Shown in pieces: positions 11,293 through 22,702 of a DNA stretch of 64,000 nucleotides. Source of the DNA: Rhododendron vialii (taxonomy: Eukaryota; Streptophyta; Magnoliopsida; Ericales; Ericaceae); assembly GCF_030253575.1 (NCBI RefSeq), contig NC_080569.1:7507501-7571500 (forward strand). Direction: 5' to 3'. How positions within the stretch are numbered: the stretch's first letter is position 1; every line of letters starts with the position of its first letter. Position numbers and translations under genes: made by a program. The notes under the pieces were generated by a model, which was not told where the DNA came from, searched no databases, and worked only from the letters and a program-made list of their open reading frames with translations.

Positions 11293-14200
11293 CTATACAA
11301 AATTTTGCACATCCGTAATAAGTTTACTCTTTTCTTCTAACCAATTCGCGATGAAAGAACTATCAGGGGGTTGGAGAGTACATGGAGGGGCAGCCGAAGG
11401 AGAAGAAGCCGACCTCTCTAGAAACTGCCTCTGCGTTAGATCAGCATAGCAAAGTAGGGATTCAGCACACACTTCCATTGCAGATGAAGGTGGGACTGGT
11501 TTGAAGTCCAGCAGTTTCGAGTACTCTGTTATGAGATGAAGCATGTAATCATAAACCCGATCCATGTTTAAGTTTGCCATGTAATCCTGTGATCCTCTTC
11601 CAATTGCCTCAGCCTGTTCGGGCAAATTCAGCAAGCATCAGAAATAAAACTGACTTGCTCTTTTGAAGATTCATATTGCATTATTTAAAACCAGATAACC
11701 TACTTAAATTGATCTTGATAAAAAGATGCAAAAAATAAAAATCTAAAAAATAAAGGAACCCTGGATGCATTGGCACTTTGGCAGCGCCTGGAAGAGAAAA
11801 ATTGGGAACATTCGAGTTCCCCTATAAAGCAAGTCTTCCCTTTCTTCTCTTCATTTATTTTTGTTCACCCAACTTGATTTTGTAAGTTCACTACAACTGA
11901 TTATTTCTACTTTGGTTATCAAACTAATTACCAATTGGGAAAAGTACCCATCACCTAAACTGTTATCGAAGTGTGAAACCAGTTGTTAACAATAAGAAGT
12001 GAGGCAAATGCTCCAGTTAAAAAGGAGGCATGGTCCAGCTGAAGTGCATATAAAAAAAATAAAAAAAATTTGACCAAAAAAAGAAGTGCATATAAAATCA
12101 CTGAGTTGAGGCATAATCGAAGTAGTAAGGGTTTTACAGATACAAACTTCTTTTTTCATATCATTTATACTATATTCGTTTTTTATGAATGACGGTAACT
12201 CCTATTTTACAAGGCTGTCAATTGTCATAGTAACGGCTTTCAAGTATCTAAAACATAAACAGGGTCCCATAATCTAGTCAAGTACCGTTGTCACTATGGT
12301 CAGGTTTGCTGTTATTAGTCCAATCTAAAATCTGGATTTGGGCCATTAAAGAAGCCATAGCCAACTGTAACTAAATTCTTAGACAAGTTCATGTGGACAA
12401 GTAAATACGAAACCCGAGTGTCAAGATGAGGTAATAAAACAGAGAAACCATACCTCAGGTAAGTTTTCATTACCCCAATCAACAGCATATTTTATAGAGC
12501 TGCATAAATTACTAGCAGCGACAGGCCAATAGTTCTTCTTGGGAAAGAGACCACGACTAAAGAAATCCTCATATTCAGGAGATATTATTAGTGGGAGAGA
12601 ACCACATGAAAGAATGTATTTCAAGCTCACGGACCAAGCATATCCTTCAGCATAGATCTTATACCTACATGGTAAAATGTATTCATAAAACAGAATATCA
12701 GAAATTACGTCAAAATGCAAGCAAATTTGTTCAGACTTGAAGAACTTATTTGAACATTTTGTTCTTTATAACGGAAACAATAAACTTGTTTTCCTTTCAT
12801 ATATAGGAAATAGAAAAAGAATTTACACGGCTTATATCAAAACAGAATTCATTCAAGTTCTTTCTTGAGCCAATTGCAACAAAGACAACCCTGGAGAAAT
12901 GATGTTACCCTAGACCCTAACTGTGTAACATGAGATTGCATTAGCAAAGGAAATTTACCGATGATCACACTGTTTTGACAACTTGGACTTCTCAAACCCT
13001 TCTTTTACTTCTGCCTCCCAATCCTGTAATTCAGAACCGAAAAGAAAAATCAATAACAAGTGAAGCATAAATGCCATCAAATCCAATTCGGTTCTTCTCA
13101 AACGGTCAAAAACAATAAAAAGTAATCAACCTGACGCATAATTTGTGCTCTCCACAACCTAGAGTGATTGCATTTTTGCAACTCTGTGCGAATAGGAGCA
13201 CCAACATCAGGATTTCCTTTCCAATATGCAACAGGCCACTTGCTTCGCCAACTTCGATCTCGTGAACCTTTTTTGATGCTACTGAATTCTTCATCCCAGG
13301 GTCCTATATTTACCTCAGGCCTGAAGACAGATCAGTTATATCAATGGTCTTGTGTGAAAGCAAAAAACGTGAAGAGTAAAAACATAACAAAGCATCAGGA
13401 CTATCATCTGCTCCTCATAGTGGTGTTGGATTAAGAAAGTTGGCATAAACTAACGACCCAGAATCAAGACCTTCAAATGCGTACATGTGCTGCTGACACT
13501 TCCTATTTTCTTGTGAAAACTAGCTAGCATCATGATAAATCAGTCAATCATAGCGTTTTAACTAGGGACATTGTTAGATTTAACATGTACTTTCCATATT
13601 TGGATCCCATTGCATTTCAACTCATGGGGCATGTTAACAATTTTTGCCAATTAATCATTGTACATGGTTAACCGATCATCTTTACAGCATACATGCTTTA
13701 TCTACGACAGTACATACTACTACAAATTCAAAAGTATCCAACATGCAAAAACTCTAGAGGTTGTACACCAAATAACATGAATGGAGGGAATGCATCAAAA
13801 AATTGGAGCGATCATGAAAGAAGGGCTTCATTGGAGGCTACCGTGAAAATCGTTTCCACCATTGAGCTTCACCCAATAATAATGGGTATTTAACTACGCA
13901 AAAAGGTGGTATCTTTTTGAGAAAAATACCAGACCACTCATTCCAGGACCAACGCCAAAAACCTAAAAAACTTATTTGTGGCAAGTGGCACCAAACCTGT
14001 CAATGCTTACAACCTATATGACACAAGCCAAGGTGTTCAAATCATATGCACAACTTCAGTGGCTTGCTTATAAAATTGAGTCCCTCGTCCATTAGGGAAC
14101 ATGTATTATAAGCCTCATATTCGATTGAAAACTGGAGCAAATTTGACCAGCAACACATACAAATAGATGCATTCACACATTCCAATCCTCTTAGGAAAAT

Positions 14201-15826
14201 CCAGATTTAAAAACACGGAAAAGGGAATTCGTTCTAACGTCTTAAATGATGGCAAACTTTTTGTTAAGTATAATTTAGAGATACTTCTCTTGTTCAATCT
14301 TGTGAACAGCAATACTTTTGTTTGCGGTTCTAGTACATTTCCGATTTCATGCCTATGTAAAATGCATGTGTTAGGGGGAAAAATTGTGAAGCCTCCAGTT
14401 TATAGGTAAAAGGTGCGGATTGTATTCATACCAACACTAAAACCATGACAAATTATCAACTACTCAGTATATGCAAAGTTACTATTCAGAAAAGTTTGGA
14501 TTTTAAACAATTTATAATACTCGAAATAAAGATTTCAAACTCTTACCAACCCCAGAAAGACCAATCAGGAAACGGGATGTCCAAGTGATTTGGGGTGGTG
14601 CAATACCGAAACAGTGGCAAGGGCATCAACTGATGCTCCTGCCTATCAATGCTGGGCTTGTCCATGCAATCAAACATCAGATCAACATCTGGAACCCTCC
14701 CAGGGTACCTCCTAAGGAGCTGCAAAATACCCCAGACAGTGAACATTGCCCGACTTTGCACACAAGCATAGTAAAAATCCACATACAATTTCCCTTCAAC
14801 AATCACCACGCGGAATGCAGCATATTTCTTGGCTTCCACTACATGGGTGAAAGATATCCTGGACTGAGCCCACGGCTCCAGGTCGCGATGTATCCATCTA
14901 AACAATTCAGGGCAATTCCTGGTTTGATGGCTCAATTGGGATTGGTTTCGTGGTGGCGCATCATCGTCGTTTGTGCCACCTCGACACGAGAGGTATGAGC
15001 ATTGTATGATTTTGGAAGCCCGAGCGTATCGGTTCTCTTCGTTAAAGCTCCTGGGAGGGAAAACATGCCATGGCGTGGGTTCTAAGTTGTGGCCTGCAAT
15101 AGTTTTCGTCTGGGACAGAATGTTTTCCACCTGTTTGATCAAATGCCCCAATCAATTAACTCTACCAAAAAAAAGGAACAAAAACACTGCACACCAATTG
15201 CTTCATCAAAGCCAATTCAAACAAAACTTTTCCACCTGTTGGGTGGCATTCCTAATCAATTAGGCCTTGTTCTTCCAATTATTAGTCTGGTATTTTCTTC
15301 GGTAATATTTACTTTTTGTAATTCCGTACTTAGTTTTTGTTAAAAAATTTAAAGCAATCGTTCGTCCAACGAGTGGAATTAACAAAATATAAAAAAATGA
15401 ACCAAAGTTTAGAAAAGTTTCGATATCAACGAGTTAGAAAAAAAACAAAAAAAAACCAAAGGATAAAAAAATTCAGATAGACAAAAAAAAAGAGAGTCAA
15501 TTATTTCAAACTTTTTTCGGTTTAGTTAACCTTTTTTTAAACTTTTGGTCATAATCTCTAGCAAAAATTTAGTGAACAAAAAAACCAAAACAATAATCTA
15601 GCAATGACATGGCCTAACTCGTAAAAACCAGATAAAAAACCACTGAACACCAATTGTTTGATCGAATGCCAAAACGAACAAAGCAAACAAAAAGAGAAGG
15701 GAAGGAGAGAGGGACCTCAAAGAAGAGGAGGGCGGCAAGGAAGAGGAAAACGAGGAGAGGGACGAAGCGAGAGACGAATAAGGAGGAGGAGGAGGAGCGA
15801 CGTTGGGACCTCGAAGGCGGACCCAT
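11293..15826 (-). CDS. Rumi/CAP10-domain protein O-glucosyltransferase-like (six exons)
   Basis: The product is a type II membrane protein of the plant CAP10 (DUF821) family, predicted to act in the ER/Golgi lumen. Exons from the ATG are 15716-15826, 14547-15130, 13131-13320, 12959-13023, 12454-12664 and 11293-11613, all GT-AG with consistent phases, giving about 493 residues. Exon 1 encodes MGPPSRSQRR and a single membrane anchor (about residues 23-36). The luminal domain contains PELFRWIHRDLEPWAQ, FRVVIVEGKLYVDFYYACVQSRAMFTVWGILQLLRRYPGRVPDVDLMFDCMDKP, VAYWKGNPDVGAPIRTEL and YKIYAEGYAWSVSLKYILSCGSLPLI, all family hallmarks. The weak point is exon 1: its donor GAG|GTCCCT is poor, and another ATG at about 15862, in another frame, precedes the chosen one. 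There is no C-terminal KDEL; the protein ends in DVQNFV. The acceptor substrate is unknown. Confidence 0.85.
12041..12097 (+). repeat. Micro-insertion ending in poly(A), flanked by a 15 bp direct repeat
   Basis: GAAGTGCATATAAAA occurs at 12041-12055 and again at 12083-12097. The 27 bp between them are A-rich and end TTTGACCAAAAAAA. This is the signature expected of an extremely truncated target-primed retrotransposition event. It lies in the last intron of the glucosyltransferase gene. Confidence 0.6.
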
Positions 15827-15931
15827 GGCTTGATGGAGATGATGATGGCGAATTGAGGCATTGTGGTGTGTGTATGGTAGATGGGGAGAGTTTCTATTTC
15901 TGTGTTATCGTTTCGATCGCATTCTAGGAAC

Positions 15932-15967
<36 letters not shown>

Positions 15968-16094
15968 ACCAACCCCTCCTAGGTTGGAGGACCATACACC
16001 ATAAATGCCAACTCGTGGTTAAACTATTCCCTCGCCGATAACAACGTATCCTTCTATTTCGGGAGACGCCGCTGACGCCCGCTCATCAGTCCAT

Positions 16095-16131
<37 letters not shown>

Positions 16132-16205
16132 AGTAATAGTAGAGACCTGCTATTCCCCCTGACACAACCCCCTGGCCCCACCTCCCTTTTCCCAATTTAC
16201 CCCAC
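15827..16205. other. Upstream region of the glucosyltransferase, with GA/CT microsatellites
   Basis: It holds a (GA)n tract (about 15939-15965, so (TC)n on the gene's strand, probably in the leader) and a (CT)n tract (about 16100-16130). An out-of-frame ATG at about 15862 overlaps the main start codon region. I see no other gene. Confidence 0.5.
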
Positions 16206-16760
16206 GAGTTGTGCTACCTTCACACCCAAGTGCACACCCACACACAAAGTGTGTGGGTTCCACACACACTGCAGTAGCACAACTCTTTCAACCAAGCCAT
16301 CACTTTCATTTACGTCGCCCCCCCCCCCCGGACACACCCCCGGCCCCACCTCCCTTTCCCGAAATTACCCCCCTCTCTCTCTCTCTCTTCCTTTTCTTTC
16401 TTTCTTTCTTTCCTTCCAGTTTCTTCTTCCTTTCTTTTTTTTTCCTTTTCTTTCTGGTTTGATTTTTTTTTTTTTAATTTTCTTTCTTTCTAGTTTGAAT
16501 TTTTTTCTCTTTAATAATAGATTCAAGTCTAATTCTAAGCTTTGTAAAGTAATTGAGAAAAAAAAGTTTTTCAATTGATCATGTTTATCCGACTATTTTA
16601 TTTTTATTTTTATTTTTTTGTCCTTTATAGATTAAAAAATATAGTTACTAAAATAAGTATTTCAATTTTCAATCCGTTTGAACCGGTGCAAAGTTGTTAT
16701 TTTTCTGATCATTTCATCTTAAATGGTCCTAATAAATTTTTGGCTCCAAAGCCTTTCAAT
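16206..16760 (+). mobile_element. Unclassified repeat, copy A (hairpin + C-tract + (CT)n + AT-rich body)
   Basis: It begins with a hairpin (16206-16285: GAGTTGTGCTAC paired with GTAGCACAACTC around a CACA/TGTG core). A C-tract, (CT)n and a long pyrimidine run to about 16480 follow. The AT-rich body ends with AACCGGTGCAAAGTTGTTAT and TTGGCTCCAAAGCCTTTCAATGG. The same order, in opposite orientation, is found at 18568-19134, and a partial copy at about 18395-18540. No transposase is visible. Confidence 0.6.
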
Positions 16761-17510
16761 GGACAAATTTTTGGGAAAGAGTAGTTTTGCGTAGTACTAC
16801 TAAACAAGTAGTAGAGAGATTAATTAGGATTAGTTCGTGTTCTTGTAAATTTTTTTATGCCATTTGGTTACTGTGATGCTCTTTATTTATAGGTGAGAGT
16901 CGTGTGACTTCTCGGACTCTAATCAGTATGAACAAAGATAGAGACAAGGGTACACGCGATGAATGGTTTCAAAAAATGTTCTTAATCTACTAGAATTATT
17001 TTGAAAACTTATTACTAGAAATCCGTCAAAACATCCTTTACCAATCATAGCTTGTAATTCATCAATATTTTAGTAAGAGCTACTATTGGATTTCTAGTAT
17101 TAAATAAAATTAAGGGTGACAAATTAAACCCAAACTCATTCATTAAAAATTAGAACGGTAGAGGTTAGTGGCCATACATCCTTCACATGCTTGTCCAAGT
17201 TCATCTACTACTCCTAATTGATTCTGTCAATCACATCACATCATATTGTTCCTTGTAGGTTTTTGTTTATTTAAAATTGATCTAAAAAAGTCTTACCATA
17301 ATCCTTCCTAGCATTCTCATTTCCGATATATTTATTTTATTTGCATGTTTTTTTTTTTTTTTAGTAAACCAACACTTCTTGCCCTATTCTATAATCAGTA
17401 AATTGGTTACTCTAGAAGGAGGGATTTAGAATGGATCGAATAAGTGTTTTGGGACATTTGGAGTCATTAACCCAGAACTGAGGGACTACATTGTTAACAC
17501 TAACAAATAA
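16761..17510. other. Intergenic AT-rich DNA
   Basis: No gene, repeat or structural signal that I can support. A poly(T) run near 17345-17362 may mark an old retro-insertion, but no flanking duplication is evident. Confidence 0.3.
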
Positions 17511-17930
17511 ACTTGTATATGAAATGGGAATAGGAGGGGTGGTGGTGTCCCCTCCAGTTTATTTTTAATTTTTCGGTGTTCATTTTGTAGAGTTTGGCGA
17601 GAACATTAATCTTGCCAAAAATCATGTTCATCGGATTTTAGTAGATACATTATTGGCACACGTAAAAATTGAAAAAAAACAAAAATTGGATAAAAAAACA
17701 TACTAAATCGGAACCCAGTTTTTGTTTTTTTGCAATTTTTACGTATGCTGATCATATATCTACGTACTAAAGTCTGATAAACATGATTTTTGGCAAGATC
17801 TATATTTTTGCAGAACTCTATAAAATGAACAAAGCCGATCATCAAAGTGTGCTCGAAAAATGACCGAAAATTTGAAAACGGACCAGAGAAGGACACCACC
17901 ACCCCTCCTATCCCCGTTTCATATAAAAGT
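17511..17930. mobile_element. Foldback/MITE element, 420 bp
   Basis: The termini ACTTGTATATGAAATGGGAA (17511) and the complement ending CGTTTCATATAAAAGT (17930) are inverted. Pairing continues through GGAGGGGTGGTGGTGTCC / GGACACCACCACCCCTCC and through CTTGCCAAAAATCATGTT / AACATGATTTTTGGCAAG toward a centre near 17720. The right arm contains AACTCTATAAAATGAACAAAG, a diverged form of the module shared by other foldbacks here. A frame of 114 codons inside is a by-product of the palindrome. Confidence 0.75.
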
Positions 17931-18394
17931 TTTTCTAAATTAACATGCAACTACATAACATCTGCCGGCTCAATTTTCTATATCTATAACGACCATCAGT
18001 ATTGATAGATTTTTTGGGAAAAAAATACATTATTTGAAGGAGTGTCAACCGTGTTGATTTAATATATAGAATAAACAAGCGCGTAATGCGGAATGATCTT
18101 CCGTAAGCACCAAGACGTAGAATTGTTGGACTTAAATTTTTTTTCTTTCAAACAAAAAATCTTCAACAACAGCTATTTTAATCAAATATTCATGATTTTG
18201 AATCAAATTTTCTGAGCAGCTATTTCATCACAAATGGATGGTTTCTATTTTTTTTTTATAACTAAAATGGAAACGTTTTAGAAACTACTATGTCAATAGG
18301 GGCAGCAGAGCTCCCGGGTCCCCCATACTTTTTAATTTATTTTTTTATTTAAGTACTTATATCTTATTTATTTAATTTCTATAAATACACTCTT

Positions 18395-18540
18395 TGTATA
18401 TTTAAAAATATAATTCAAGAAATAAGTGCTTTAATTCTCAATTCAATTAAATCAGCGCAAAGATCGTTTTTTTTATTATTTTATTTTAAATGGTCATAAT
18501 GAATTTTTTGATTTAAGGCTTTTCAACAAACACCCTAAGA
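18395..18540 (+). repeat. Partial third copy of the 16206-type repeat
   Basis: AATAAGTGCTTTAATTCTCA, then a TCAGCGCAAAG segment and AAATGGTCATAATGAATTTT match the 3' part of copies A and B with many changes. It ends AACACCCTAAGA, head-to-head with copy B, which starts with TTAGGGTGTCC at about 18568. The pair forms an inverted repeat of roughly 150 bp per arm. Confidence 0.5.
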
Positions 18541-18567
18541 CTCATTATTTAGTTTCACGACTCTCTT

Positions 18568-18936
18568 AGGGTGTCCATTGAAAGGTTTTGGAGCCAAAAA
18601 TTTATTATGACCATTTAGGATGAAATGATCAAAAAAATAACAACTTTGCACCGGTTCAAACAGATTGAAAATTGAAACACTTATTTTCGTAACTATATTT
18701 TTTAATCTATAAAGGACAAAAAAAGAAAAAGAAAATAGTAGGATAAATATGATCAATTGAAACACTTTTTTTCTCTCAATTACTTTATAAAGCCTAAAAT
18801 TAGACTTGAACTTATTATTAAAAAAAGAAAAAAATTCAAACTGGAAAGAAATAAAACGAAATAAAATAAAATAAAAAACTGGAAAAGAAAAGAAAAAAAA
18901 AAAAGAACAGAAGAAGGAACGGTGGAAAGAAAGAGA

Positions 18937-18990
<54 letters not shown>

Positions 18991-19134
18991 GGGGGGGGGG
19001 TTGGGGGTAATGAAAATTCTAGGACCACACCCAAGTGCACACTCAAGTGCACACCCACACACACAAAGTGTGTGGGTCCCACACACACTGCACACACACA
19101 CAAAGTGTGTGGGGGGTGTGGTCCTAGAATTTTC
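18568..19134 (-). mobile_element. Unclassified repeat, copy B (inverted relative to copy A)
   Basis: Read on the minus strand, this copy has the same order as 16206-16760: a hairpin (19012-19134), a C-tract (poly-G 18981-19000 on plus), (CT)n, a pyrimidine run, then the AT-rich body with the GAACCGGTGCAAAGTTGTTA block and the CTCCAAAACCTTTCAATGG end. The hairpin arms here are 21 bp and perfect (19012-19032 with 19114-19134) but differ from the arms of copy A. Confidence 0.6.
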
Positions 19135-20488
19135 GTGGTTGAAAATACAAGAAGAAGAAAAGTCCATGTGCGTGATCGAGAAAAAAAAAAAAACTACTGT
19201 ACTGGAGTAGTACTTCATTTATGGGTCCAACTTCTAATTTAAAAATTGTTTTTATTTGAATTTTTTTCTCATTTGTTGATTTTGTGTCAAATTTTTGTAA
19301 GTTATTAATTTGTCTTGATGAGAAAAATTAGAAAAATAATTTTTTTTTACTTTTATCCAAATATTTTAAAAAATAATACTTTTTGACAAGAAAAATTACT
19401 TTTTGCACTTTTAAATTTTTATTTTACTTTTACGTAAGTAAGTTCTAGAAAAATGATTACCACTCCACATTAAATGCACTTTTAAAATTTTATTTTTTTA
19501 TTTTTGGTATGTGTGTAATTTAAAGCACTAAAAAAGACAAATTTTAAAATATATTTATGGAAATGTGGAGTGCAAAAATTATCCCAACTTTATTTTCTTT
19601 TATAACTGCAATGTCAAATTATTATTCTTTTAGTGAAAAGTTAATTTTGTTTCCTGTATTATTTTTTATAGAAAATTAGTCTTAGATTCATTATGTGAAT
19701 TTCATAAGTCCACAAATTCACCTATTAAATTTGTAAGATCTCAAAATCCATTTTAGGGTACCATAGAGTAAAGTATGGTACCCTAGGGTTTAAGCACTTT
19801 CATAAGATTTTAAGATGTATTTTTTTATTGTAGGAAATGATACCCTAGGGTAAGATAGATTACCCTAGCCTATTTTTTCTACTATCTTATGGTGCTCAAA
19901 ATTACAAACAATAGAAGTATTAAAAGACAAATTTTGAAGTACATTTATTAGAAAGTAGAGTGTAGAAATTATTGTCCTAAGTTTTATCATCAATTTTATT
20001 TTGGAAAATAATTTTTGCACTTTCCTTTTATCCTCTTACACTCCTTTTTTTTTTTTTTTTTGTGAAAATACCCTCATGAATCATATGGGACAAGTGAATT
20101 CATATCAGGATAGTTGATAATTTTACGGAGTACTTCACTACTTCATATGTGACAAGTGATTGATAGGAGTAATTTACAAGTGTAAATAACTAAAAGGAAA
20201 AGAGTGCAAGAGGATTCCTTTTATTCTTTAACTTCTTGTAGATCGTTAAAAAAGTCAAAATAAACAAATTCAGTAATATTGTTGTAATAATTTGGTATCA
20301 TTTGACGCAATTTAAATTTTTTTTTCAACGGAAGAAGCATACCCATTTATAAAAGTCACTACAGGTTATCACTTGAATACAGATCAAGCCATATGACAGT
20401 AACGACAGATTTTCACCCGAATACGGAGATACAGCCAAACCCTAAAGCTAACCATATACAGGAAAAACAAGGACATAAAACTAATGTT
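19135..20488. other. Intergenic AT-rich DNA
   Basis: Very AT-rich with no long reading frame and no recognisable gene. Repeated short motifs such as GGTACC(A/C)TAG(A/G)GT near 19758-19870 may reflect a decayed repeat. Nothing else is supported. Confidence 0.3.
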
Positions 20489-21148
20489 AGCATCCGCAAT
20501 ATAATAATCAAAATTGGATAACCAAAAGTTGCCACATCATCTTTTGGTCATCCATTTAAGACATTGCTAAGGTTGGCAATGTAGAGGTCCACAATGTAAT
20601 AATCAAAATTGAATAACCAAAACTTGCCACATCACCTTTTTAAACTACAAAATTCTAAAAACTAAAATTTTTTACAATAATTTGAATACTCTTTTTGAAA
20701 AAGAAAAGGTTTTTTTTAAGAAAATAGTTTAGTGAATTTTATTTTTAAATAGTTTTTTTTTTTTTGAAAAACTGTTAGAAACCGTTTTTTTCTTTTAAAA
20801 ACAGTTTTTGTGTAAAAACAAAAAAAGTTTTTTTGTAAATACTTTTTTTTAAGTTTCTAAAAAAATAGTTTTTAAAAATAATTTTTGGAAACATTGTTGA
20901 GGGAGAGAAGGAAGATGGAAGAGGGAGAAGGTTCTTATGTAATAATGGGTGTATTTGATTGGAAAAATATAGGGACCAATAGATTTGATTATTGGCAAAA
21001 AGGTTGCTAGTTTTGATTATTCAAAGGCCAAGATTTGATGAGTTGCTAAGGGGTTGCTAAGTTTGGTTATTACAATGTGAGCACTTTTTTGAACAAACAT
21101 TGCTAATTTTAGCAACATTTTAATTTTGATTATAACATTGTGGATGCT
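20489..21148. mobile_element. PIF/Harbinger-like (Tourist-type) MITE with doubled ends
   Basis: The left end reads AGCATCCGCAATATAATAAT and the right end is its near complement ending ACATTGTGGATGCT. Each end is duplicated just inside: the left repeats as CCACAATGTAATAATCAAAA at about 20589, the right as GGTTATTACAATGTGAGC at about 21062. Recurrent GTTGCTA/TAGCAAC motifs lie between. TTA and TAA flank the two ends, so the duplication is not exact. It is related to the element at 21912-22699. Confidence 0.65.
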
Positions 21149-21911
21149 CTAACGCCTAAGCAGCCATCGCTCATTTCACACCGTTATCAACAAAGATCGA
21201 CATAAGTGGAGCTATAGTATCCAGACACCAGATGCCTCGGGATGGCGGGGCTCCATATCAAAGACAACATAAAAAACCGGTGGAAATCAACAACCCACCG
21301 GATTAAATCCAGATAGAAACCAGACTAAATCTGGACAGAAATCGGACTGAATCCGAATCGAAATTAGACTGAATCCGAAAAAAAATAAAATAAAACATAC
21401 ACTCTCCTTTGTCATTGAGCAGCCTTTCTCTTGTCTAAACCCCTACAAATCAAAACTCTGAAGCCACCAACGGCGAGCGGAGCGGTGACGAACGACAAGT
21501 GGTTTGGATAGAGAAAGGGAAGGAAAAACCAGATCTGAAGGAAGAGATTGATTCCTCCCCTCCCACCGCCCAAAGTGGGGCATAAAACCCAAAGGGAACG
21601 GAGGGGAAGAAGAAAAGAAAGTGTGGCGACTGTTTTAGGGTTGGAGGGAGGTGCTTTGCTTTGTCGTTTCCGTTTTGAGTATTTTTTAGAATACGCAATT
21701 TTAAATTCAAACCATTTAAATTAAACATATTTCATTTTTCAATGCAGATCAATTAACTAGGATAATGATAGAAATTTGACAAGTTGTTGCCAAATTCCAA
21801 AGACGGCGCGATTTTATTGTTATGTGTAACAGCTTATCAGGGGACGTGATTGCCCAAAAAAATCTACGAAATTTTACTAACTTTGACAACCAATTGGACT
21901 CGCTCTTATAA
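21149..21911. other. Intergenic DNA between two MITEs
   Basis: No gene is supported. A purine-rich stretch and short degenerate repeats such as AAATC(C/T)GGA(C/T) near 21300-21380 are present. The frame at 21450-21728 (minus) has no recognisable domain. Confidence 0.3.
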
Positions 21912-22699
21912 GGCCATCCACAGTGGTATAATCAAAAAAGGATAATCAAAAGTTGGCACATCAGCTTTTGATTATTCACTTAAGAGGTTTCTAAGCTTAA
22001 CAATGTTAAGCTTCACTATGGTCACTTCTAGTCCATAACCAAAATATGGGGTCCACTACAATTTCACTCTCTATCCCCCTCTATTTTCCGTCATGCACTT
22101 CCCTCCATTTACGTTTTTTATGGGTTAAAATATATCGATTCCCTCTCTTAATTTTGGAAAAAAAATCGGTGATTTCCTTTCCTCATATTATGAATTTTTT
22201 TCGTGGGGTGTGTGTGTGTGTGGGGGGGGGATTTGAAACAGGAAAGAAGAGTAAAACACCTCAATCCAGCGACGATGAGTTGAATTGTAGATGATCAAGA
22301 AATATGAGTTTCACTTCTAAAGGAAAAGAAAGAGAAATAATTTGTGGGTGAAGTGAAGAAGACATAGAGTAGGCGAAGAAGCTTGGCTACATAAAATTTT
22401 TATTCTTCAATTTTATTTTTTTTACCAAAAAAAAAAAAAGAGTAGGCGAAGAAGAGAAAAAGAAAATATCAGTTGAAACACGTGTGTATACAAATTTTGG
22501 AACTAGTTAACTTATGTGGTGTAGGGTTCACAAATTTTAATTATTGAAAAAGGTTGCTAGTTTTGGTTATCCAAAGCCTAAAATTTGATTATTTCTAAGA
22601 ATGTTGCTAAGTTTGATTATACCATTGTGAGCGATCTTTTGCAACATCTTTGTTAACTTTAAAAACAATTGACATTTGATTATACCACTGTGGATGGCC
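21912..22699. mobile_element. PIF/Harbinger-like MITE, 788 bp, with exact TAA target duplication
   Basis: The termini GGCCATCCACAGTGGTATAA and TTATACCACTGTGGATGGCC (with one indel) are flanked by TAA at 21909-21911 and 22700-22702, the 3 bp duplication typical of this superfamily. The right end is duplicated inside (GATTATACCATTGTGAGC at about 22613), as in the related element at 20489-21148. A poly(A) micro-insertion with its own duplication (22366-22454) is nested inside. No transposase is encoded. Confidence 0.8.
22366..22454 (+). repeat. Micro-insertion with poly(A) tail, 15-16 bp duplication, nested in a MITE
   Basis: AGAGTAGGCGAAGAAG occurs at 22366-22381 and at 22439-22454. The roughly 58 bp between begin CTTGGCTACATAAAA and end TTTACC followed by a run of 13 A. 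The layout is that of a retrotransposed fragment with a target-site duplication. Confidence 0.65.
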
Positions 22700-22702
22700 T
22701 AA

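Noticed and set aside
18535..19218. 227-codon minus-strand frame
   Set aside because: It is made of translated (CT)n, poly-C and pyrimidine tract inside a repeat.
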